Of a DNA stretch of 21,933 bases, positions 7,682 through 14,216 are shown piece by piece. The notes below the pieces were generated by a model. The model made no database searches. It had not been told where the DNA came from and worked only from the letters and a program-made list of their open reading frames with translations. Every line of letters starts with the position of its first letter. The stretch's first letter is position 1. The stretch comes from an uncultured Oscillibacter sp. (lineage in GTDB: Bacteria; Bacillota; Clostridia; Oscillospirales; Oscillospiraceae), in NCBI GenBank assembly GCA_946183175.1, contig CAMHBH010000017.1, positions 1 through 21,933 on the forward strand. The letters run 5' to 3'. The position numbers were made by a program, and so were the translations under genes.

Positions 7682-8620
7682 TTATCTGCCGAGGTAAATG
7701 GACTGCTTCGCGAGTACGAGCTGCACGAGCAGGTCGTTACAGGGCGTGGGAATCCCGTGTTCCTTGCCGTAGCGGCTGACCGCGCCGTTGATAATGCGGA
7801 TTTCGGTCTCGTGGTGGTGCATTACGTCCTGTACCATCGAGCTGACCGTCGCGTCGGTGTCGCGCGAGACTTCGTAAACGTGCGCCATTTCCTCTTCGGC
7901 GTCGAGCGTACAGCCGCAGGCGTTCGCGACTTTCAACCCCTCTTCCACCAGCATGCGCGCCACCTCGTGCGCGTACTGGTTCTTCTCCACAAAGCCGTTG
8001 GGGGTTTCCAGAAGGGCGCTCATGCCGTTAATCGCCGAGTTGACCAGCAACTTGTGCCAGATAGCGTTCATGACGTTCTCGTGTACGGTCACGTCCAGCC
8101 CGACAGCGCGGAACGCCTCCGCGGCGGCTTCGACTCTCTCCATGGGGGCCTTCATGGTGCCCATGTTCGTTACGCCGTAGCCCGTATGTTTGACGTGTCC
8201 GGGCGAGACGGGCGTCGCGCCGAACGCCGTATTCCCGACGATAATCTGCTCTTCCGGTACGACTTTCGCGATTTCGTCGTAGTTGCCGAGGCCGTTTTGC
8301 AGACACATAACCATGGTGTTCTTGTCAATCATGGGGAGCGCGTTCCGGACGGCGGATTCCAGAAACTGATAGTGTACGAACACGACCAGCAGTTCTACGG
8401 GCCCGATTTCCTTCGGGTCGGTCGTCGCGACAGCCGGATGGAATGCGTGCGTTTCCCCGGTGCCCTTCCCGGGCAGGTCGTCGTCAATCAGAATGCCGTT
8501 TTTCTTGATGTTCTCAATCGTCGGCACGCTCACGTCGAGTACGCAGACTTCGTGCTTCTGAATCAGGTACTGCGCGTAGCAACTCGCGATAGCGCCGCAA
8601 CCAACAAATCCGATTCTCAT
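7682..8620 (-). CDS. 2-dehydropantoate 2-reductase family dehydrogenase
   Basis: The 312-residue protein has the ketopantoate reductase (PanE/ApbA) fold signs: N-terminal Rossmann glycine motif GFVGCGAIA (residues 4-12), LQNGLGN (107-113), NTAFGA (130-135), the catalytic lysine K190 in IWHKLLVNSAIN, and the C-terminal ETEIRIINGAV segment. PanE reduces ketopantoate with NADPH for CoA synthesis, but the family also holds catabolic 2-keto-acid and hydroxy-acid dehydrogenases. Here it follows the split transketolase genes rather than panB or panC, so a catabolic role on another branched keto acid is at least as likely. AGGAGG lies 6 nt before the ATG. A terminator-like hairpin separates it from the transketolase genes. 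Confidence 0.87.
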   Translation of the reverse strand: MRIGFVGCGAIASCYAQYLIQKHEVCVLDVSVPTIENIKKNGILIDDDLPGKGTGETHAFHPAVATTDPKEIGPVELLVVFVHYQFLESAVRNALPMIDKNTMVMCLQNGLGNYDEIAKVVPEEQIIVGNTAFGATPVSPGHVKHTGYGVTNMGTMKAPMERVEAAAEAFRAVGLDVTVHENVMNAIWHKLLVNSAINGMSALLETPNGFVEKNQYAHEVARMLVEEGLKVANACGCTLDAEEEMAHVYEVSRDTDATVSSMVQDVMHHHETEIRIINGAVSRYGKEHGIPTPCNDLLVQLVLAKQSIYLGR

Positions 8621-8643
8621 GTTGTACCTCCTGACATATTCGC

Positions 8644-8698
8644 AAAAACGCGGCCCGTATCCGGCGGGGGATTCGTTACAATACGGACACGAGCCGCG
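8644..8698 (-). terminator. Terminator-like hairpin between transketolase C subunit and dehydrogenase genes
   Basis: On the minus strand CGCGGC (8693-8698) pairs with GCCGCG (8649-8654) and CCGTAT (8681-8686) with ATACGG (8655-8660), leaving a bulge and a 20-nt loop, followed by TTTTTGCG. The dehydrogenase start is only 24 nt downstream, too close for an ordinary separate promoter, so the hairpin may lower its expression relative to the transketolase genes instead of ending the operon. Confidence 0.6.
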
Positions 8699-8715
8699 AA
8701 AAGGAGAGGGCGTAA

Positions 8716-9651
8716 TTACTGGAGTTTCTCCGCGATAGCCACGATGTTTTCGACCGTGATACCGTTCTTTTCAAGCAGGCGCTCGTAGGGGGCCGATTCG
8801 CCGAACCTGTCCTGAATGCCCACGCGCTTGACAATGCCCTTGCCCATTTCGGCGGCGACTTCGCAGACCGCGCTCCCGAGGCCGTTCAAAATGTTGTGGT
8901 CCTCTACGGTGATAATCTTGCCGATGTCGTTGACGCACGCCGTCACGGCGTCCACGTCCAGCGGCTTAATCGTGTGCATATCCAGCACGCGCGCCGAGAT
9001 TCCCTTGTCCGCGAGGACTTTCGCCGCCTCAATCGCAAGGCGTACCGTGTCGCCGTTGGCGATAATCGCAACGTCCTTGCCGTCCTGAATCTGGTGGGCC
9101 TTGCCGATGGTGAACTGTACGTCGGGGCCGTAAATCTGCGGCACGGCGTCGCGGGTGAAGCGGAGGTATACGGGGCCTTCCGTCGTCCCGGCCTGACGGA
9201 CGAGCTTCCGCGCGGAGTTGTAGTCGGCGGGCATAATTACGGCAATGTTGGGAATCGTGCGGAGAATGCCCATATCCTCAATCGCCTGATGGGACGCGCC
9301 GTCGTTCGCCGGGGTTACGCCGCCGTGCGAACAGGCAATCTTGACGTTCAGGTTGGTGTAGCAGATTTCCTGCCGAATCATCTCGCAGATACGCATGGAA
9401 CCGAACGCAGCGTAGGTGACGACAAACGGAATCTTGCCGCAAGTAGCCAGTCCGGCGGCGACGCCCGCGCCGTTCTGCTCGGCAATGCCGACATTCAAAT
9501 ACTGCTCCGGTAACGCCTTGTGAAAGGCCCCGGTCTTACAGCTCTTGCCGATGTCGATATCGAGTACGACGATATTCGGATTTTCCTTGCCGAGTTCCAC
9601 AATCTCGTCGCCGAAACCGTCGCGGGTGGCAATCTTCTTCAATTCGCTCAT
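8716..9651 (-). CDS. Transketolase, C-terminal subunit
   Basis: This 311-residue protein is the second half of transketolase: a pyrimidine-binding domain with the catalytic glutamate E58 in VGIAEQNGAG, DIDIGKSCKT at residues 31-40, and a C-terminal transketolase domain from about residue 185. With the N-terminal subunit it would form a thiamine diphosphate enzyme moving two-carbon ketol units between sugar phosphates. Split transketolases are common in Clostridia and archaea, both for pentose phosphate supply and for specialised sugar catabolism. GGAGG lies 8 nt before the ATG; the N subunit gene ends 15 nt upstream, so they are co-transcribed. It could also act on non-standard sugars, given the TRAP transporter context. 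Confidence 0.92.
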   Translation of the reverse strand: MSELKKIATRDGFGDEIVELGKENPNIVVLDIDIGKSCKTGAFHKALPEQYLNVGIAEQNGAGVAAGLATCGKIPFVVTYAAFGSMRICEMIRQEICYTNLNVKIACSHGGVTPANDGASHQAIEDMGILRTIPNIAVIMPADYNSARKLVRQAGTTEGPVYLRFTRDAVPQIYGPDVQFTIGKAHQIQDGKDVAIIANGDTVRLAIEAAKVLADKGISARVLDMHTIKPLDVDAVTACVNDIGKIITVEDHNILNGLGSAVCEVAAEMGKGIVKRVGIQDRFGESAPYERLLEKNGITVENIVAIAEKLQ

Positions 9652-9666
9652 GACCGTATCCTCCTA

Positions 9667-10503
9667 TCAGGCGATTAACTGCGCTTTGAGTTCCGACATG
9701 GCCTGCTCGTACTGCTCCGTATTCGGCGCGACGCCGTGCCAGCCGACTTGGTTCTCCATGAACGAGACGCCCTTGCCCTTGACCGTGCGCCCGATTAACG
9801 CCTTGGGCTTGCCGTTCTTCGAGGCGTAGCACTTGTCAATCGCCGCCGTGATTTCCTCCATGTCGTGTCCGTCGAGTTCGAGGACTTCCCAGCCGAACGC
9901 CCGGAATTTCGCGCCCAAATCGCCGTTGGGCATGACTTCGTCGGTGGTGCCGTCAAGCTGTAAATTGTTCACGTCAACGAACGTAATCAGGTTGTCCAAC
10001 TGGTACTTGTGGGCCGTGTTGGCGGCCTCCCAGATTTCGCCCTCCTGCGATTCGCCGTCGCCGACGACGCAGAAAACTTTGTAGTCCTTCTTGTCCATCT
10101 TCCCGGCCAGCGCCATACCGACCGCGCACGCCAGGCCCTGCCCGAGGGAACCCGTGGAGATGTCGATACCCGGGCATTTCGTCATGGACGGGTGGCCCTG
10201 GAGTTTGGAACCCTCCTTGCGGAGCGTGTCGAGTTCGGCTTCCGGGAAAAAGCCCACCGTCGCCAGACACGCGTACTGGATGGGGCAGACGTGGCCCTTG
10301 GAGAGTACCATACGGTCACGGTCGGGCCAGCGCGGCTCCGCCGGGTTGACGTTCATGTACTTGAAATAACACGCGGTCACGAAATCGGCGGCGGACAGCG
10401 ACCCGCCGGGGTGGCCGGACTGGGCTTTGTAAATCATGTCCACAACCTTCATGCGCATCTGTGTGGCGGTGTTCTTGAGCTCCTTGATGGATACGTCTTT
10501 CAT
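9667..10503 (-). CDS. Transketolase, N-terminal (thiamine diphosphate-binding) subunit
   Basis: The 278-residue product carries the diphosphate-binding half of transketolase: H31 in SGHPGGSLS, KGH near residues 69-71, STGSLGQGLACAVGMAL (117-133), and the thiamine motif from GDG (148-150) to N180 in VDVNN. The ATG at 10503 is chosen because GAGG lies 8 nt upstream; the in-frame GTG at 10512 overlaps that site. It heads an operon with the C subunit and the ketopantoate-reductase-like gene, driven by the strong promoter at 10578-10606. The pair together replaces one full-length transketolase. Whether it serves central metabolism or a dedicated pathway is not settled by sequence. Confidence 0.93.
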   Translation of the reverse strand: MKDVSIKELKNTATQMRMKVVDMIYKAQSGHPGGSLSAADFVTACYFKYMNVNPAEPRWPDRDRMVLSKGHVCPIQYACLATVGFFPEAELDTLRKEGSKLQGHPSMTKCPGIDISTGSLGQGLACAVGMALAGKMDKKDYKVFCVVGDGESQEGEIWEAANTAHKYQLDNLITFVDVNNLQLDGTTDEVMPNGDLGAKFRAFGWEVLELDGHDMEEITAAIDKCYASKNGKPKALIGRTVKGKGVSFMENQVGWHGVAPNTEQYEQAMSELKAQLIA

Positions 10504-10547
10504 GCCAATCACCTCGTAATGAATTGAAACGGCGCTGCTGGTTTCTA

Positions 10548-10602
10548 AAGTCTGACATAGGACTTAGGACAATACGGAGTATATGCCCTATGTCCGACAA
10601 AG
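10548..10602. promoter_or_regulatory. Inverted pair of operator-like sites at the transketolase promoter
   Basis: Copy A reads AAGTCTGACATAGGAC on the plus strand from 10548. Copy B, on the minus strand at 10586-10602, reads TTTGTCGGACATAGGGC. The cores have the form GT-NNN-AC, as in the TNGTNNNACNA consensus known for FadR/FCD-type GntR regulators. The 30 nt from 10548 to 10577 recur before the TRAP genes at 11101-11135. No regulator gene is in the window. Confidence 0.55.
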
Positions 10603-10606
10603 TCAA
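10578..10606 (-). promoter_or_regulatory. Promoter of the transketolase operon
   Basis: On the minus strand TTGACT (10601-10606) and TATACT (10578-10583) are exactly 17 nt apart. The spacer is almost filled by an operator-like element (core GTCGGAC), and an inverted copy (core GTCTGAC) lies downstream at 10550-10556. A protein bound here would block RNA polymerase, so repression is the likely mode. Confidence 0.8.
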
Positions 10607-10683
10607 GCCCTTTTTTGAAAATTCTGGTCTTTCTATGTTTTGCACAGTTTCGGACCTATATTTTAGACGTTTTCGCCTATACA

Positions 10684-10712
10684 TTGACAAGGTATCGGCA
10701 ATGTACTATACT
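10684..10712 (+). promoter_or_regulatory. Near-consensus promoter of the orphan antitoxin-like gene
   Basis: TTGACA (10684-10689), a 17-nt spacer and TATACT (10707-10712) differ from the sigma-A consensus at a single position. Transcription would start near 10719, giving a leader of about 20 nt that is mostly ribosome site (AAAGGAGGTG). The surrounding stretch, about 10600-10715, is clearly more A+T-rich than the rest of the window. Confidence 0.85.
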
Positions 10713-10737
10713 ATTCGCGGCAAAGGAGGTGAAAACG

Positions 10738-10890
10738 ATGGAATCCGGTACCACTTTGGAGGAAGCCCCGATTTATAATGAGGAGACTTTGCGCACTATC
10801 CGGGAAGCGCGGCAGGGTATCAATTTGAAAGGCCCGTATCACTCTGTAGAAGAGTTGATAGCGGATTTGGAATCCGAGGACGACGATTGA
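10738..10890 (+). CDS. Orphan RelB/DinJ-type antitoxin fragment (50 aa)
   Basis: The start ATG at 10738 is fixed by AGGAGG 8 nt upstream. The 50-residue product contains NEETLRTIREARQGINLKG followed by PYHSVEELIADLES, which resembles the C-terminal toxin-neutralising tail of RelB/DinJ antitoxins. Full family members have about 85-100 residues and begin with a ribbon-helix-helix DNA-binding domain. That domain is absent: the 40 codons upstream in frame do not resemble it. No toxin gene is adjacent; the next plus-strand gene is dctP. Codon use is more A+T-rich than in the neighbours (TTT, TAT, AAT, ACT), suggesting transfer or decay. It may be a relic or a stand-alone neutraliser of a toxin encoded elsewhere. 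A strong promoter and a terminator surround it, so it is probably expressed. Confidence 0.7.
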   Translation: MESGTTLEEAPIYNEETLRTIREARQGINLKGPYHSVEELIADLESEDDD

Positions 10891-10906
10891 TAATTACCTG
10901 TGTACC

Positions 10907-10939
10907 CCTCTTCCGTTGCAACGGGAGAGGCTTTTCACT
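10907..10939 (+). terminator. Intrinsic terminator after the antitoxin-like gene
   Basis: CCTCTTCCGTT and AACGGGAGAGG form an 11-bp stem (one G-T pair) with a minimal loop, followed by CTTTTCACTT. It lies 16 nt after the stop codon. The rest of the gap up to 11060 shows no gene that can be supported. Confidence 0.75.
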
Positions 10940-11062
10940 TTCCTGCTGTGTGCGGCTGGAAGGCGCGCCGACACTTCCTTAAATCCCGGTAAATCGTGTT
11001 TCGTGAGAACGCGCAAAAGGGGCGGGGGCAATTGTGGAAAACGCTGAAAATAAATCCGCCCC

Positions 11063-11091
11063 TTGACAAAAGGCGGAGAATCGGGTACAGT
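11063..11091 (+). promoter_or_regulatory. Promoter of the TRAP transporter operon
   Basis: TTGACA (11063-11068) and TACAGT (11086-11091) are separated by 17 nt. Transcription would start near 11098, just before the shared operator-like block at 11101. Confidence 0.7.
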
Positions 11092-11100
11092 ATCGCTAAT

Positions 11101-11135
11101 AAGTCTGACATAAGGCATAGGACACAGGACAATGG
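11101..11135 (+). promoter_or_regulatory. Operator-like block shared with the transketolase promoter
   Basis: AAGTCTGACATA at 11101 and CATAGGACACAGGACAATGG at 11116-11135 match 10548-10577 upstream of the transketolase genes, with 7 extra nt in the middle and only a few substitutions. The core GTCTGAC (11103-11109) would lie at about +5 to +11 of the transcript. Binding of a repressor here would co-regulate transporter and enzymes. Confidence 0.5.
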
Positions 11136-11160
11136 AGCAAAAAGGATGGAGGGACTGTAC

Positions 11161-12180
11161 ATGAGAGTGGGCAAAAGAATCGCGGCGGCATGCTTCGCGG
11201 TGTGTCTGCTGGCGGTAAGCCTGTCGGGCTGCGGCGGCGGGGCCGCAGTCACGGACAGCGAATACCAGAGCGTCAACCTTGCAATGGCCGTCAACGGCAC
11301 CGACACGCAGATTGACTCCCTCGTCGCGAACTACTTCGCCGACCTGGTGATGGAGCGTTCGGGCGGGGCGGTCGTCGTGGACGTGTTCCCCAACGACACC
11401 CTCGCGGGCGGCAACGCCACGAAAGGTATCGAGTACATCGCCGTGGGCGGCTCGGATTTGGGGGCCTACGCGACCAGCGTACTGGCGAACATCGAACCGA
11501 AAATGTCCGTGTCTACGATTCCGTGGTCGTTCACCTCCTACGAACAGGCCCGGAAGATTATCGACACCACCGGCGGGGAGTATTACGCCAAACTGCTCGC
11601 GGAGAAGGGCATTACGTATCTTGGCTCGTTCCACAACGGGTTCCGGCAGTTGACGAACAGCAAGCGCGCCGTCACGACGCCCGACGATTTGAAGGGCCTG
11701 AAAATCCGCGTCCCCGGCTCGGCGGTCTATATGAACACGTTCGACGCACTCGGCGCGAATCCGACTGCTATGAGCTGGAGCGAAGTCTTTACGGCGATTC
11801 AGCAGGGCACCATCGACGGACAGGAAAACGGCTGTTCCATTACGAAATCCGCCAAAATGGACGAAATCCAGAAGTACATGACCATCTGGAATTACAGCTA
11901 CGAGAATGACCTGTTCCTCGTGAATACGAAAATCTGGGAAAGCCTTCCCGAAAATACGCAGGAACTTATTCAGCAGTGCGCGACGGAAGCCTGTGAGTGG
12001 GGCCGCGACAAGCTGGAGGCCGACGAGGAGGCGCTGATTCAGGGATTCCGCGACGTGGGCATGCAGGTCGACGTACTGACGGAAGAGCAGTTGAAAGTCT
12101 TCCAGGACGCGGTCAAGGACGTGGTCGCGGGCCTGAAAGCCACCTACGGCGAGGAAGCCTGCGCCGCGTTCGGACTGTGA
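11161..12180 (+). CDS. dctP: TRAP transporter substrate-binding lipoprotein, DctP family
   Basis: The 339-residue protein starts with a lipoprotein signal peptide ending in the lipobox LSGC (C24), so it is tethered outside the membrane. The DctP fold is shown by DLKGLKIRVPGS, whose R183 is the residue that normally forms a salt bridge with the substrate carboxylate, and by WSEVFTAIQQGTIDGQEN. It captures an acidic solute and delivers it to the DctQ/DctM permease. GGAGG lies 8 nt before the chosen ATG at 11161; an in-frame ATG at 11146 has AAAGG directly abutting it and is less likely. It heads a three-gene operon under the promoter at 11063. The ligand cannot be read from sequence; organic or sugar acids are the family norm. 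Confidence 0.94.
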   Translation: MRVGKRIAAACFAVCLLAVSLSGCGGGAAVTDSEYQSVNLAMAVNGTDTQIDSLVANYFADLVMERSGGAVVVDVFPNDTLAGGNATKGIEYIAVGGSDLGAYATSVLANIEPKMSVSTIPWSFTSYEQARKIIDTTGGEYYAKLLAEKGITYLGSFHNGFRQLTNSKRAVTTPDDLKGLKIRVPGSAVYMNTFDALGANPTAMSWSEVFTAIQQGTIDGQENGCSITKSAKMDEIQKYMTIWNYSYENDLFLVNTKIWESLPENTQELIQQCATEACEWGRDKLEADEEALIQGFRDVGMQVDVLTEEQLKVFQDAVKDVVAGLKATYGEEACAAFGL

Positions 12181-12196
12181 GAGGGGAGGCGTTTGT

Positions 12197-12766
12197 ATGT
12201 CCGCGATTCTCGAAAAAATTGAAAAGGTCGTCTCGTGCGTGTGCGTGTCGATTATGGCGGTGCTCGTATTCGGCAACGTGATTGCGCGGTTCGTGTTCAA
12301 CCACTCCCTGGCGGTGTCGGACGAGATGTCGACGTACCTGTTTGTGCTCATGAGCTTCATGGGCACGGCGATTGCGGCGCGGCGCGGGGCGCATTTGGGA
12401 CTGTCCATCGTCACGGACAGACTGTCCCCCGACGCCCGGAAGAATGTGCAAATTGTCATGTATGCCGTCTCCGCGTTCTTCTGCCTGCTGATTGTCATTT
12501 TCGGTATCCAAATGGTCGCCAGCCAGTACGCGCTCAAACAGGAGACCGCCGCCATGCAGTGGCCCGAGTGGATTTACGGCTCGTTCGTACCTGTCGGGGC
12601 CTGTTTCGCAATGATTGCCTTCCTTCAGGGGCTTGTCAATATCGCCAAGTACGGACAGCCCCAGGGCAACCCGCAGGAGCAGTATTCCGACGACATGATT
12701 AATCAGGCCGTCAGTCAGAAGACCATGGACGTACTCGACGATTTGACGGAAGGGGAGGACAAGTGA
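12197..12766 (+). CDS. dctQ: TRAP transporter small permease, DctQ family
   Basis: The 189-residue protein has four predicted membrane helices (about residues 10-30, 45-62, 86-108 and 128-150), with FGNVIARFVFNHSLAVSDEMSTYLFV, split here by function into the first helix end and the conserved SDE motif typical of DctQ. The short cytoplasmic tail after residue 155 is acidic. It binds DctM to form the secondary transporter driven by a sodium gradient. The start follows GGGGAGG by 7 nt; dctP ends 16 nt upstream and dctM starts 1 nt after its stop, so all three are one transcript. Confidence 0.92.
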   Translation: MSAILEKIEKVVSCVCVSIMAVLVFGNVIARFVFNHSLAVSDEMSTYLFVLMSFMGTAIAARRGAHLGLSIVTDRLSPDARKNVQIVMYAVSAFFCLLIVIFGIQMVASQYALKQETAAMQWPEWIYGSFVPVGACFAMIAFLQGLVNIAKYGQPQGNPQEQYSDDMINQAVSQKTMDVLDDLTEGEDK

Positions 12767-12767
12767 C

Positions 12768-14054
12768 ATGGTAGGCATTACGTTACTGGGACTGTTCGTC
12801 CTTCTGCTGGCGTTCGGCGCGCCGATTGCGACGTGTCTGGGCCTGTCGAGCGTCGCGGCGATTCTCGTACAGGGCGCCGGGAAGCCCGTCGACGCCGTGA
12901 TGAGCGTACTTCCCCGCCTGTGCTCGTCGGCAAGCAGTAAGTTCGTACTCCTCGCGATTCCGTTCTTTATCCTCTCCGGAAACGTCATGGAGAAGGCCGG
13001 GATTTCCGGACGCCTTATCAACCTCGCCGAAAAGTGCCTCGGGCACATCAAGGGCGGTATGGCCATTGTTTGCGTGGTGGTCTCGTGCTTCTTCGCGGCG
13101 ATTTCGGGTTCCGGCCCGGCGACGGTCGCCGCCCTCGGCCTGATTATGATTCCGGCGCTTGTCAAGGCGGGCTACCCGGCGTCGTTCTCGTGCGCGTTAA
13201 TGGCCGCCGGCGGCGCGATTGGCGTCGTGATTCCGCCGTCCATTACGTTCGTCGTCTACGGTTCCATTGCGGACGCGTCGATTACCAACCTGTTCATTTC
13301 GGGCATGGTGCCCGGACTGCTCATGGGCGCGGGCCTGATTGCCGCCGCGCTCGTACTCGGGCGCAAGTACGACTTGAAAGTACAGCCGAAAGCGTCCGGC
13401 AAGGAGCGCTGGGACGCCTTCAAGGACGCCTTTTTCGGACTTATGATGCCCGTCATCATTCTGGGCGGAATCTACGGCGGAATCTTCACCCCGACAGAGG
13501 CCGCCGCCGTGTCGGTGTTCTACGGCCTCGCCGTGGGCGTGTTCATCTACCGCGAAATCGACTTCAAGAAACTTATCGACATCATGATTGATTCTTGCAG
13601 TACGACGGCGACCGTCATGTTTATCACGATGGGCGCGACGCTCTTCGCCTATGTCCTCACCCGCGCCCGCCTCGACCTGACAATCAAGGACTTCATGCTG
13701 ACCGTCACTAACGGAAACTGGATTGTCTTCTTTATCATCGTCAACATCGTGCTCCTGATTGCGGGCTGCTTCCTCGATTCCACGTCGGCGCTGTATATCT
13801 TTACGCCGCTTTTCGCGCCCGTCGCCGCCGCCATGGGAATCAGCCCGATTCACCTCGGCGTCGTCATGATTGTGAACCTCGCCATTGGCCTCTTTACGCC
13901 GCCCGTGGGCGTCAACCTGTACGTGGCCTGCGGTATCGGCGACATCAAGATTGAGGAAATCTCCAAGGGCATTATCCCCTGTCTGGTCGCCGAACTCCTC
14001 GTACTTCTGCTGTGTACCTACGTCCCGTTCGTCTCGACCATGTTCGTGAGCTGA
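12768..14054 (+). CDS. dctM: TRAP transporter large permease, DctM family
   Basis: This 428-residue protein is the usual length for DctM and has about eleven membrane helices. Characteristic motifs include LLAIPFFILSGNVMEKAG, SCFFAAISGSGPATVAALG, AAGGAIGVVIPPSI and the C-terminal GLFTPPVGVNLYVACG. It is the translocation channel of the TRAP system and uses the ion gradient to import the ligand captured by DctP. It begins 1 nt after the dctQ stop (TGAcATG), implying coupled translation. A strong terminator at 14074-14107 closes the operon. Confidence 0.95.
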   Translation: MVGITLLGLFVLLLAFGAPIATCLGLSSVAAILVQGAGKPVDAVMSVLPRLCSSASSKFVLLAIPFFILSGNVMEKAGISGRLINLAEKCLGHIKGGMAIVCVVVSCFFAAISGSGPATVAALGLIMIPALVKAGYPASFSCALMAAGGAIGVVIPPSITFVVYGSIADASITNLFISGMVPGLLMGAGLIAAALVLGRKYDLKVQPKASGKERWDAFKDAFFGLMMPVIILGGIYGGIFTPTEAAAVSVFYGLAVGVFIYREIDFKKLIDIMIDSCSTTATVMFITMGATLFAYVLTRARLDLTIKDFMLTVTNGNWIVFFIIVNIVLLIAGCFLDSTSALYIFTPLFAPVAAAMGISPIHLGVVMIVNLAIGLFTPPVGVNLYVACGIGDIKIEEISKGIIPCLVAELLVLLLCTYVPFVSTMFVS

Positions 14055-14073
14055 CAGAACGCTGTCTCATCGT

Positions 14074-14107
14074 AAAAGCCGCCTCCGGATTTCCCGGGGC
14101 GGCTTTT
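14074..14107 (+). terminator. Strong intrinsic terminator of the TRAP operon
   Basis: AAAAGCCGCC and GGCGGCTTTT pair perfectly over 10 bp around a 14-nt loop, giving the TTTT tract in the right arm. It starts 20 nt after the dctM stop. Confidence 0.85.
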
Positions 14108-14143
14108 CGGCGGAGAAAATCGCGGGAAACGCGAAATTTTCTA

Positions 14144-14172
14144 TTGACACTTCGCCCGATACGTGGCAAACT
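14144..14172 (+). promoter_or_regulatory. Promoter of the DUF975 gene
   Basis: TTGACA (14144-14149) lies 17 nt from CAAACT (14167-14172), which is a weak -10 box helped by a TGG extension directly upstream. The gene starts 45 nt further on. Confidence 0.5.
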
Positions 14173-14216
14173 GTACGCAAAGGCTACGGGCCTGTAAAGA
14201 GAACGGAGGGGTTACT

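Noticed and set aside
7670..7779. A 36-codon ORF with a good ribosome site (AAGGAGGAGAGAAG) on the plus strand
   Set aside because: It runs into the 3' end of the convergent dehydrogenase gene, its product has no recognisable feature apart from CVIC, and it lies in a palindromic intergenic stretch; the ribosome site is probably chance.
7595..8788. A 397-codon open frame on the plus strand
   Set aside because: It is antisense to the ketopantoate-reductase-like gene, whose motifs are clear; the predicted peptide is Arg/Val-rich without any recognisable domain.
10615..10737. An N-terminal extension of the antitoxin-like gene
   Set aside because: The extra 41 codons contain the promoter and ribosome site, and do not look like a ribbon-helix-helix domain, so the start at 10738 is preferred.
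10940..11060. Possible toxin remnant downstream of the antitoxin-like gene
   Set aside because: Translations of all six frames were looked at; short stretches such as KHDLPGFKEV on the minus strand are suggestive only by chance, with no start and no family motif.
10894..12555. A 553-codon open frame on the minus strand
   Set aside because: It lies antisense to dctP and dctQ, shows no family motif, has no ribosome site and arises from the strong codon bias of the real genes in high-G+C DNA.
14163..14216. Upstream ATG-like extension of the DUF975 protein
   Set aside because: It starts within the promoter region, and the clear GGAGG site belongs to the GTG at 14217.
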